Positions 1 to 6,981 of a stretch of DNA of 9,484 nucleotides are shown here, piece after piece. The translations under genes were made by a program, and so were the position numbers. Position 1 is the first letter of the stretch; each line of letters opens with the position of its first letter. Location: contig DBFP01000022.1 in assembly GCA_002294405.1 (NCBI GenBank), forward strand, positions 5,063-14,546, in the 5' to 3' direction. The stretch comes from Anaerolineales bacterium UBA877 (GTDB taxonomy: Bacteria; Chloroflexota; Anaerolineae; Anaerolineales; Villigracilaceae). The notes under the pieces were generated by a model. It worked only from the letters and a program-made list of their open reading frames with translations. It ran no database searches and was not told the origin of the DNA.

Positions 1-117
1 GTTTGGACAGGCTTCCCTCACCAGGGTGATGGCACCAATCCGCCCGTCCCGCCGCTCGTTCTGACAGACGGTTGGAGCATCGCAGGGCTCTATAATCTTA
101 AGCTGGTAAATCCGTAA
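1..117 (+). CDS. C-terminal end of probable ABC transporter solute-binding protein (partial)
   Basis: Frame 1 is open from the first base of the window to a TAA at 115-117, giving 38 residues that end in [10 protein letters not shown]. The gene begins outside the window. The short tail, with aromatic and proline residues and a closing 'GLY-L-L' pattern, is compatible with the C-terminus of a family 5 (Opp/Dpp type) extracellular solute-binding protein. The position supports this too, because such genes commonly stand immediately before the permease pair they serve. Its role would be to bind the oligosaccharide or peptide outside the cell and deliver it to the permeases downstream. A strong hairpin follows the stop codon. 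The visible part is too short to prove the family, so the function rests mainly on gene order. Confidence 0.6.
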   Translation, partial: VWTGFPHQGDGTNPPVPPLVLTDGWSIAGLYNLKLVNP

Positions 118-132
118 ACCGTGAAGTAAAAC

Positions 133-180
133 TAACTGCCATGTTCCGCAAATCCGGGGACATGGCAGTTATTGTTTTTT
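133..180 (+). terminator. Intrinsic terminator-like hairpin between binding protein and permease genes
   Basis: TAACTGCCATGT (133-144) pairs perfectly with ACATGGCAGTTA (160-171), a 12-bp stem. T145-C147 can extend it against G157-G159 with one G-T pair. A T-rich run (172-180, six final Ts) follows. This is the layout of a rho-independent terminator. It lies 15 bases after the upstream stop codon and ends 2 bases before the ribosome binding site of the next gene. The permease genes have no visible promoter of their own in the 79-bp gap, so partial read-through is the likely mode. It would keep permease and ATPase levels below those of the binding protein, and the stem would also protect the 3' end of the upstream transcript. 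Confidence 0.8.
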
Positions 181-182
181 AC

Positions 183-190
183 GAGGAGGT
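183..190 (+). promoter_or_regulatory. Strong Shine-Dalgarno site fixing a TTG start
   Basis: GAGGAGGT at 183-190 is a near-ideal Shine-Dalgarno sequence ending 6 bases before TTG at 197-199. It makes the TTG the best start for the first permease, although no ATG is present there. It begins directly after the T-run of the terminator hairpin. Confidence 0.8.
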
Positions 191-196
191 GCAAGG

Positions 197-1201
197 TTGA
201 AAGGTTACCGAAAGTATTTCCTTAATAAGCTTTCCTGGTTCTTGGTTACTTTTATTTTAGCCTTCATGTTGAATTTCATCCTGCCGCGCATGATGCCGGG
301 AGATCCGGTGTCGGCTATCGTCGCACGGCTCGCCCAAAACATGAACAATTCCACAGGGGTTCAAAAAATCTACCAGCAGTATGCAGAACTATTTGGCACC
401 AACAAACCCATGATTGACCAATTTATCCTTTACGTTAAAAATGTCATCCATTTCAATTTCGGTTTCTCGTTCAGCCAATACCCGCGGACAGTTGCCGATG
501 TTCTCAAATCTGCGATCGTGTGGACTGTGTGTCTGCAGTTCCCCGCGATCATAGTTGGCTGGATTATAGGAAACACACTCGGCGCGTTGGCAGCATATGT
601 CAAGGGTGGTTTTGATAAAGTCATCATGCCCATCAGCATTTTGGTCAGTAATTTCCCGCAATTTGGCATGGCGGTCATATTACTGGTCATTTTTGGAGTC
701 GGATTAAAATGGTTCCCATCCTCAGGCGGGTATGGTTTTGATCTGATTCCAAACTTGAGCTGGAAATTCATCTGGTCAGTCATCGTCCATTATCAACTTC
801 CATTCTGGTCGATCGTGGTAATCGCCATCGGCGGCCAGGCAATTGGCATGCGCTCCATGTCCATTTATGAACTGAATGCTGATTATGTAAAATACAGCCG
901 TTTCATGGGAATAAAAGATCGCAAGATCATCGGCTATGTTTTTCGGAATGCCATGCTTCCACAGGTGACCGGCCTGGCATTGTCAATCGGAACCATGATC
1001 GGTGGTGCACTGGTGGCGGAAATCATATTTAGTTACCCAGGGTTGGGGTTGACACTCATGAACAGTGTAATGGGACAGGATTATCCATTGATCTCAGCAT
1101 CCACCTTGATCATTACGATTATGGTGCTGCTGGCGAACTTTCTTATCGAAATCATTTATGGAATCATTGACCCGCGTATTAAAGCGGCCCAGGCTGATTG
1201 A
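197..1201 (+). CDS. ABC transporter permease, DppB/OppB family
   Basis: A 334-residue integral membrane protein forming one half of the translocation channel of an Opp/Dpp-type importer. A first membrane helix at about residues 11-30 is followed by the family's N-terminal motif region (LPRMMPGDP, 29-37). An outer segment at about 40-105 comes next, then roughly five hydrophobic helices (about 107-135, 143-166, 196-216, 257-280 and 303-323). The cytoplasmic loop at about 225-255 ([15 protein letters not shown] to FRNAMLP) is in the position of the EAA coupling loop that contacts the ATPase. The end 'IDPRIK' is typical of DppB proteins. TTG at 197 is chosen because GAGGAGGT lies 6 bases upstream. 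The stop overlaps the start region of the next permease, indicating one transcript and coupled translation. Family assignment is secure. The cargo cannot be read from this protein; the neighbouring glycosidases suggest an oligosaccharide rather than a peptide. Confidence 0.92.
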   Translation: MKGYRKYFLNKLSWFLVTFILAFMLNFILPRMMPGDPVSAIVARLAQNMNNSTGVQKIYQQYAELFGTNKPMIDQFILYVKNVIHFNFGFSFSQYPRTVADVLKSAIVWTVCLQFPAIIVGWIIGNTLGALAAYVKGGFDKVIMPISILVSNFPQFGMAVILLVIFGVGLKWFPSSGGYGFDLIPNLSWKFIWSVIVHYQLPFWSIVVIAIGGQAIGMRSMSIYELNADYVKYSRFMGIKDRKIIGYVFRNAMLPQVTGLALSIGTMIGGALVAEIIFSYPGLGLTLMNSVMGQDYPLISASTLIITIMVLLANFLIEIIYGIIDPRIKAAQAD

Positions 1202-2469
1202 GGATTGATGCTGTTATGAAACATACGATTCGACAAGTTTTTCACTCCGGTAAATTTGTGGTTGGCTTTGCCATTTTTATGTCATTGCTGCTGATAATTA
1301 TCGTATATCCGTTAATAATCAAAGATGATCCATTGGCAATCATTAGTCAGGGGACTTTCTTCCCACCAGGGATCTATGTGAATACTTTTGACAGCATTAA
1401 TTCACCCACCATTTATACTTTAATGCTGGATAATGCTGTGGCCAAACGAATTGCAAGTAAATTGAATAAGGACGATCGCCTTTCCATGAAGGATTGGCTG
1501 GTAGCCGACGGGATTCCTGCCGATCAGATCGACACTGCCAATACTGAAAAACTCATTGATCAATGGGAGAATAATTACGACCCAAACAAACAAGTAGAAG
1601 GGATGACCTTTGCCAGGCAAAGGTATTATCAAAGACTCAACGCCTCAATCCAGGGTATTCTTTCAATCGAGGCGGAGGTCATTGCAGCGCAAAATCCGCA
1701 AACAGGAAACCTGGAGCAGATAGGGGTTGTCAACCAGTCTGATTTTGTGAACATAAACCAGGTTGCCAACGTGCGATTGCTCCTGCTTGGAACCGACAAT
1801 TTTGGACGGGATATGTTGACTGAACTCGTAAAAGCTACCAGTGTTTCCCTTCAGATCGGTTTCGTTGCGGGGATCATTGCCACCATGATCGGTTTGACAT
1901 TGGGATTGGTGGCAGGATATATCGGCGGCATAGTGGATGATGTCATAATTTTCATAGCCAATCTCTTTACTGTAATTCCCCCCTTCGTGTTATTGATCTT
2001 ATTGTCGTTCAGCATCGGGCAGGAGAAACGGGGTGCCTATACCATCGCAGCAGTTATTGGATTCACGACCTGGGTATGGACAGCCAGGGCAGTGCGAAGC
2101 CAGGTGATTTCCCTGCGTAATCGCGACCATGTCAACCTGTCGAAACTTTCTGGGCACTCGATCTTTCGCATCATAATGAGAGACATCCTGCCTTACATCG
2201 CTTCGTATGTTGTGATGGCATTCATTCTTCAGATTTCGTCCGCCATTCTATATGAAGCAAACCTGTCAATTCTTGGGTTGGGACCCAGGACATCTGAAGT
2301 GCCAACATTGGGTCTGATGATGAACTGGGCGATGATCTATTATGCACATATCCTGGGAAAATGGTGGGCGTATTTTCCCGTGCTGATAGTTATCGCCTTG
2401 GCAACATTCTCGATGAATTTAATGAATACGGGTCTCGACCAGGTATTCAACCCGTCGCTGAGGGATTAG
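1198..2469 (+). CDS. ABC transporter permease, DppC/OppC family, with long outer insertion
   Basis: The partner permease of the importer, 423 residues against roughly 300 for ordinary DppC proteins. Membrane helix 1 lies at about residues 20-41. The hallmark [12 protein letters not shown] (196-207) starts the conserved permease domain, followed by helices at about 218-242, 250-272, 280-298, 331-352 and 390-410. The EAA coupling loop is at about 299-332 (ends RDILP), with VNLSKLSG where many relatives have a VEAARALG-like stretch. The extra length is a hydrophilic segment (about 42-195) between helix 1 and the conserved domain, expected outside the membrane. Two starts are possible. TTG at 1198 overlaps the previous stop (TTGA) but has only a weak ribosome site. 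ATG at 1216 (residue 7) has GAGG at 1200-1203 but 12 bases of spacing. The true start is undecided. Confidence 0.9.
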   Translation: MRIDAVMKHTIRQVFHSGKFVVGFAIFMSLLLIIIVYPLIIKDDPLAIISQGTFFPPGIYVNTFDSINSPTIYTLMLDNAVAKRIASKLNKDDRLSMKDWLVADGIPADQIDTANTEKLIDQWENNYDPNKQVEGMTFARQRYYQRLNASIQGILSIEAEVIAAQNPQTGNLEQIGVVNQSDFVNINQVANVRLLLLGTDNFGRDMLTELVKATSVSLQIGFVAGIIATMIGLTLGLVAGYIGGIVDDVIIFIANLFTVIPPFVLLILLSFSIGQEKRGAYTIAAVIGFTTWVWTARAVRSQVISLRNRDHVNLSKLSGHSIFRIIMRDILPYIASYVVMAFILQISSAILYEANLSILGLGPRTSEVPTLGLMMNWAMIYYAHILGKWWAYFPVLIVIALATFSMNLMNTGLDQVFNPSLRD

Positions 2470-2478
2470 GAGATAGAA

Positions 2479-3483
2479 ATGTCCAAAGTAATATTAGAGG
2501 TAAAAGAATTGACGACCAAATATGTCACCCGCTTTGGTGAAAATGTTTACGCGGTTGATCATGTTTCCCTTAAAGTCGAAGAAGGCAAATCGGTGGGAAT
2601 TGCAGGAGAATCTGGGTGCGGAAAATCCACGCTCGCACTCAGCCTGATGGGATATTACTTTCCACCACTGCATTACACAAGTGGGGAGATTATTATCGAC
2701 GGAAATAATATTTCTTCATTACCCCCGGATGACATCCGGATAAATATCCTGGGAACAGAAATTGCGTATATCCCCCAAAGTGCAATGAACGCCCTCAATC
2801 CCACCCAGAAAATCATTTCATTAATTGAAGATGTCGTGGAAGCACATAATCCTTACACCAAAAAGGAGATTTATGATCTTGCTAGGGAATCCTTCGAGAC
2901 CCTGGGGCTTCCCGCGGAGGTATTGCAGAAATATCCGGTCGAACTGTCCGGCGGGATGAAACAGCGTACAGTGATCGCAATATCTGTGATCCTTTTTCCC
3001 AAAGTGCTGATCGCTGATGAGCCTTCTTCCGCCCTTGATGTCACTTCACAGAAGATGGTTATCAAGATGCTGCGGGATTTGATGGAAATGGGGACCATCA
3101 AATCGATGATCTTCATCACTCACGAACTTCCGCTGCTTTACAATGTGACCGATGACATCATGGTCATGTATGCAGGGCAGATCGTGGAAAAGGGAACCGC
3201 AAAGGAAGCTGTGTTTGATCCACTCCATCCCTATGCCAAGGGTTTGATGGGCTCAATCATTGTCCCTGAAAGTGGTCTTCGAGGAGTAAAACTGGCTGCC
3301 ATCCCAGGTGTCCCACCCAATCTTAAAAAACCACCAGCCGGTTGTCAGTTTGCGGAGCGCTGTAAATACGTCCAACCAGAATGCCTGTCGCATCCCATCG
3401 ATCTTCGTGAAATTGAAGGGGGCCGTTCTTACCGTTGTATTTTTTCCGAAGAACATCTGAGAAAGGTATATAAAAATGGCTGA
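2479..3483 (+). CDS. ABC transporter ATPase, DppD/OppD family, with C-terminal four-cysteine motif
   Basis: A 334-residue ATPase that powers the importer from the cytoplasmic face. The full set of ABC motifs is present: Walker [10 protein letters not shown] (43-51), Q-loop Q100, signature LSGGM (156-160), Walker B VLIADEP (176-182) with catalytic E181, D-loop SALD (184-187) and switch H215. The C-terminal oligopeptide/dipeptide domain (about 265-325) carries C289, C295, C302 and C320 with spacing C-x5-C-x6-C-x17-C. In a related DppD such cysteines bind an iron-sulfur cluster, and the same is inferred here. AGGAGA at 2468-2473 overlaps the previous stop and sits 5 bases before the ATG. The 3' end overlaps the next ATPase gene by 8 bases, so the two subunits are probably made together. 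Confidence 0.93.
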   Translation: MSKVILEVKELTTKYVTRFGENVYAVDHVSLKVEEGKSVGIAGESGCGKSTLALSLMGYYFPPLHYTSGEIIIDGNNISSLPPDDIRINILGTEIAYIPQSAMNALNPTQKIISLIEDVVEAHNPYTKKEIYDLARESFETLGLPAEVLQKYPVELSGGMKQRTVIAISVILFPKVLIADEPSSALDVTSQKMVIKMLRDLMEMGTIKSMIFITHELPLLYNVTDDIMVMYAGQIVEKGTAKEAVFDPLHPYAKGLMGSIIVPESGLRGVKLAAIPGVPPNLKKPPAGCQFAERCKYVQPECLSHPIDLREIEGGRSYRCIFSEEHLRKVYKNG

Positions 3484-4288
3484 GGATAAAAAACTTTGTC
3501 TGAGCGGGTCCGGACTAACCAAGGTATTCGGGGTTGGGCATCAGAAAACTGTGGCTGTCGACCACGTGGATTTTGAGTTCTACGAGGGTGAAATCATCTC
3601 GATCGTGGGCGAATCGGGCAGCGGAAAGACCACCCTGGCGAAAATGCTCTTGGGATTGATCAACCCCACCGAGGGAGAGGTATTCTTCCAGGGGAAGAAG
3701 CGTGATATCAGAAGTTCAAGGAAAAAGCAGGAATATTGGAAAAATATCCAAGCGATCTTCCAGGATCCATACTCTTCCTATAATATATTCAGCAAGATCG
3801 ATACCGTGCTGTTGGATTGCATTCACATGCGTGGAGGCAGGAAATTTCCGCATGCGAAAAAAGTTGAGTTGATGAAAGAGGCATGCAGCTTCGTCAACCT
3901 GAAGTTCGAAGAGTTGACCAACAAGTACCCTTTTGAGCTCTCTGGCGGACAGATGCAGCGCCTGATGATCGCCCGTATCTTCCTGTTGAAGCCAAAAATC
4001 CTGCTGGCTGATGAGCCGACATCAATGATCGATGCCTGCTGCCGGGCCACGATCCTCGATATGTTGATCCAGTTGCATAACGAAATCAAGATGACGATCA
4101 TATTCATCACCCATGATATTGGCCTGGCATATTATGTTTCTGACAGCGTATATATTATGGAGCGGGGAAAATTTGTTGAATCCGGATGTGCAGATGATAT
4201 GATCCTTCACCCGAAAGAGGCATATACACAACGCTTGATCAGAGATGTTCCAAAGATACACGAAGTGTGGGATCTCTCGACCGTTTAA
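3476..4288 (+). CDS. ABC transporter ATPase, DppF/OppF family, short C-terminus
   Basis: The second ATPase of the importer, 270 residues. Motifs: Walker [10 protein letters not shown] (45-53), Q-loop Q96 in IFQDP, signature LSGGQ (155-159), Walker B ILLADEP (175-181) with catalytic E180, and switch H213 in ITHD. The D-loop reads SMID (183-186) followed by ACC instead of the common SALD followed by VSV or VST. Unlike its partner it stops soon after the ATPase core, and the four-cysteine oligopeptide/dipeptide domain of full-length OppF (about 320 residues) is absent. The sequence reads smoothly to a stop, so the short form looks natural rather than frameshifted. The ATG at 3476 lies inside the end of the upstream gene, with GAAAGG at 3461-3466 as ribosome site. 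It would pair with the longer ATPase as a heterodimer. Confidence 0.92.
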   Translation: MAEDKKLCLSGSGLTKVFGVGHQKTVAVDHVDFEFYEGEIISIVGESGSGKTTLAKMLLGLINPTEGEVFFQGKKRDIRSSRKKQEYWKNIQAIFQDPYSSYNIFSKIDTVLLDCIHMRGGRKFPHAKKVELMKEACSFVNLKFEELTNKYPFELSGGQMQRLMIARIFLLKPKILLADEPTSMIDACCRATILDMLIQLHNEIKMTIIFITHDIGLAYYVSDSVYIMERGKFVESGCADDMILHPKEAYTQRLIRDVPKIHEVWDLSTV

Positions 4289-4379
4289 TTGTTTCTCTTG
4301 CAAGTGGGTTCCAATTTAATAGCGCAATGAGTTGAATGCCAAAACAAGGCTTCGTTCTGACAACGATTTTCCCATGCCT

Positions 4380-4393
4380 ATGGATCGATCAAT
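4380..4393 (+). promoter_or_regulatory. Near-palindrome directly before the GH2 start; possible operator
   Basis: ATGGATCGATCAAT is a 14-bp inverted repeat centred on CG with a single mismatched pair (G4382 against A4391). It directly precedes the ATG at 4394 and covers the place where the ribosome would bind, where only a weak GGA is seen. A CG-centred palindrome of this length is the shape of LacI-family sugar-repressor operators. No repressor gene or second copy is visible, and GATC-rich words are common in this DNA, so chance is a real alternative. Confidence 0.25.
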
Positions 4394-6886
4394 ATGAAAA
4401 TACAAGCATTAACCGGTAAATGGCAGTTTCAGCAGACAGGAATTGAGGAGTGGTTGCCGGCTACCGTACCCGGGAGTGTTCACACTGATCTTATGGCGAA
4501 TGGACGCATTCCAGATCCTTTCGCCGCTGATAATGAGAAACGCGTCCGTTGGGTTGCTGAAGCAGATTGGAACTATCAACATATCTTTAACTGCTCATCT
4601 GCGTTATTTTCCCAAGACAAAATCCTACTGGTGTGTGACGGATTGGATACCCTGGCGACGATCAGCATCAATGGTCACGAACTTGGCCACACGAACAATA
4701 TGTTCCGCAAATATCACTGGGAAGTAAAACCATTACTGAATCAAGATGGTGCCAATACCTTGACCATCCACTTTTCATCTCCTGTAAAATACACAGCAGA
4801 AAAGCAAGCCCTGCGACCTCTCCCTGGCGTCTCTCAAGCAATCCCTGGGGGATCACATTTACGCAAGGCGCCGTGTCAATTTGGCTGGGATTGGGGACCA
4901 CAGCTCCCACAAATTGGGATATGGAAAGATATCCGGTTGGAAGGTTATAACGAGGCACTCCTTTCTGAAATTCATATACGACAGGATCATTCAGACGGAA
5001 AGGTGAACCTGGATATTCGAGCAGCCATCCAGCAATGGGGGAAGGCAACCCTTGCCTCGGTTGTGTGCATCACGACGCCGGACGGCGAAACCTTTGAGAA
5101 AACTGCTCATATTATCGATCAAGAAACGGCAATATTGAAAGTCCCGATCCCAAACCCCCAGCTTTGGTGGCCCAATGGCTATGGCAGTCAGCCATTATAT
5201 AAGGTGGAAGTCTCACTCATTAAAAGCGGTGATTCAAGCGGGGAGGTACTGGATAAGCACACTTACACGGTTGGCTTACGCAAGATCGAACTCCGCCAAC
5301 GACAAGACCAATGGGGCCGCTCGTTTTCCTTCGTGGTCAACGATGTCCCTATCTTTGTAAAAGGTTCCAATTGGATCCCGGCTGATTCCTTCCCCACGCG
5401 GATAACAGATCAAAGTCTGGAGGGGTTGATCCACTCTGCAGCCGAGACACACCAAAATATGCTGCGCGTTTGGGGGGGCGGGTTTTATGAAGAAGAGCGC
5501 TTTTATGATCTGTGTGATCGTTTCGGCATCCTGGTCTGGCAGGAATTCATTTTCTCCTGCAGCATATATCCATTAGATTCCCCCGAATTTCTGGAAAATG
5601 TGCATATCGAAGTCATGGAGAACATCCGCCGCCTGCGCCATCGCACCTGCCTAGCATTATGGTGCGGTAATAATGAAATGGAATGGGGTTGGGTGGATTG
5701 GAATTGGAACCGACCAGAATTGCAGGATTTAAAGTCGGCGTACGATTTGTTTTTTCACCACACACTTCCGGCCTGGTGCCGGGCGGAGGATGCGGACCAT
5801 TCCTACTGGCCAAGCTCACCTTCCTCCGACACACCCTTCAACGACCCGAACGGTCAGAATCAGGGGGACTCACATTATTGGGACGTGTGGCATGGCAGAA
5901 AACCTTTCACTTCTTATCGCAGCCAATTCCCACGTTTCATGAGTGAATTCGGCTTCCAGGCGCTACCCCCCTTGGCGACCATCCGCACTTACGCCACCGA
6001 AGATGATTTAAATATGACTTCTTACATAATGGAGCAGCACCAGAAGAACGCCAGTGGAAACTCAATCATGGTCGGGCAAATGCTTGACACGTTCCGATTG
6101 CCAAAAGATTTTAATTCCATGGTTTACCTGAGCATGGTTTTACAAGCAGAAGGAATCCGATATGGGGTGGAACATTGGCGCCGTCACCCCGACCGTGTCG
6201 CCGGAATTCTGTATTGGCAGCTTAATGACTGCTGGCCAGTTGCCTCCTGGTCAAGCCTGGATTATTTCGGACATTGGAAAGCATTGCACTATGCCGCGCG
6301 CCGGTTTTATTCGCCAGTATTACTCTCCATCGAAGACAAGCCATCCGAACAGTCTGTATTTGTCACGAATGAATTGCTGGAGCCATGGGAAGGGGCAATG
6401 CATTGGTTTCTGGAGACCATCGGGGGAGAAGTGTTGACCTCTGGAGAGGTACGCGTCAAGGCAGAACCACAATCTGCAACCCTGGTAAGTAAACTGGATT
6501 TTTCAAACCGCATTTCGGATGAAAATATGCGAAATCTGATTTTTATCGCCGAACTAACCAGAAAAGGCGAATTAATTTCCAGGCAAACCGCGGGATTTAC
6601 TCCAATTAAACATTTGTCCCTAAGTGACCCTGAAATAACGATGAACCTGACCTCTAAAAAAGGTCAATTGATAGCTGAGCTTACCGCGCGGTCATTGGCA
6701 CTTCTGGTGGAGGTATCGCTCATGGGCGCGGACTGCGTCTTCAGCGACAACTACTTTAACCTGCCTGCTGGTAGATCAATCCAGATTTCATGTCCCCTCC
6801 CGGGCGGTTGGACTTTTAACCGGGCGAAAAAAGAATTTCGAGTTCAATCCGTCTATGACTCCTACGCGCACGGCTCGACAGTTTGA
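4394..6886 (+). CDS. Beta-mannosidase, glycoside hydrolase family 2
   Basis: An 830-residue GH2 enzyme expected to remove single beta-D-mannose units from the non-reducing ends of manno-oligosaccharides with retention of configuration. Domain order fits the family: a jelly-roll sugar-binding domain (about 1-190, opening with the typical WQF and VPGSVHTDL motifs), an immunoglobulin-like domain (about 190-305), a TIM barrel (about 310-635) and C-terminal beta domains (about 645-830). Beta-mannosidase hallmarks are FGWDWGP (163-169), KGSNWIPAD (323-331), RVWGGGFYE (358-366) and WCGNNE (423-428), where E428 is the acid/base. E518 in MSEFGF is the nucleophile. The barrel ends with YWQLNDCWP (607-615). 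The 90-residue distance between the two glutamates matches known GH2 beta-mannosidases. There is no signal peptide, so it acts in the cytoplasm on imported sugar. The ribosome site is weak. It follows the transporter by 105 bp with no clear terminator between. Confidence 0.92.
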   Translation: MKIQALTGKWQFQQTGIEEWLPATVPGSVHTDLMANGRIPDPFAADNEKRVRWVAEADWNYQHIFNCSSALFSQDKILLVCDGLDTLATISINGHELGHTNNMFRKYHWEVKPLLNQDGANTLTIHFSSPVKYTAEKQALRPLPGVSQAIPGGSHLRKAPCQFGWDWGPQLPQIGIWKDIRLEGYNEALLSEIHIRQDHSDGKVNLDIRAAIQQWGKATLASVVCITTPDGETFEKTAHIIDQETAILKVPIPNPQLWWPNGYGSQPLYKVEVSLIKSGDSSGEVLDKHTYTVGLRKIELRQRQDQWGRSFSFVVNDVPIFVKGSNWIPADSFPTRITDQSLEGLIHSAAETHQNMLRVWGGGFYEEERFYDLCDRFGILVWQEFIFSCSIYPLDSPEFLENVHIEVMENIRRLRHRTCLALWCGNNEMEWGWVDWNWNRPELQDLKSAYDLFFHHTLPAWCRAEDADHSYWPSSPSSDTPFNDPNGQNQGDSHYWDVWHGRKPFTSYRSQFPRFMSEFGFQALPPLATIRTYATEDDLNMTSYIMEQHQKNASGNSIMVGQMLDTFRLPKDFNSMVYLSMVLQAEGIRYGVEHWRRHPDRVAGILYWQLNDCWPVASWSSLDYFGHWKALHYAARRFYSPVLLSIEDKPSEQSVFVTNELLEPWEGAMHWFLETIGGEVLTSGEVRVKAEPQSATLVSKLDFSNRISDENMRNLIFIAELTRKGELISRQTAGFTPIKHLSLSDPEITMNLTSKKGQLIAELTARSLALLVEVSLMGADCVFSDNYFNLPAGRSIQISCPLPGGWTFNRAKKEFRVQSVYDSYAHGSTV

Positions 6887-6981
6887 AAGGTTTTTAGAAA
6901 TAGTAATTTCCAATATCCAGCTTAATTTGATATGCATGTTGTTACCCTCCAAATTTAATTTCTTCCCAAAAAGGTTGATAC

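Noticed and set aside
2479..4288. Frameshift or truncation of the second ATPase because it lacks the OppF C-terminal domain
   Set aside because: The bases after 4288 do not encode the missing domain in any frame that I can recognise, and the protein ends cleanly after a complete ATPase core.
4309..4320. TCCAATTTAAT before the GH2 gene and TCCAAATTTAAT before the GH3 gene (6948-6959) as a shared regulatory site
   Set aside because: The copies differ by an inserted base, lie at different distances from their start codons (about 73 and 22 bases), and are AT-rich words likely to arise by chance.
5613..5946. Open frames on both strands across the middle of the GH2 gene (minus 5613-5834, plus 5683-5946)
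   Set aside because: Both lie inside the catalytic barrel of the beta-mannosidase, whose frame carries the recognised motifs. Their translations show no family features and no ribosome sites of note.
6887..6981. Promoter or terminator in the gap before the GH3 gene
   Set aside because: TTGATA (6927-6932) resembles a -35 box but the nearest -10-like hexamer is 21 bases away. The small GAAAT/ATTTC hairpin near 6897-6910 is too weak and lacks a T-run.
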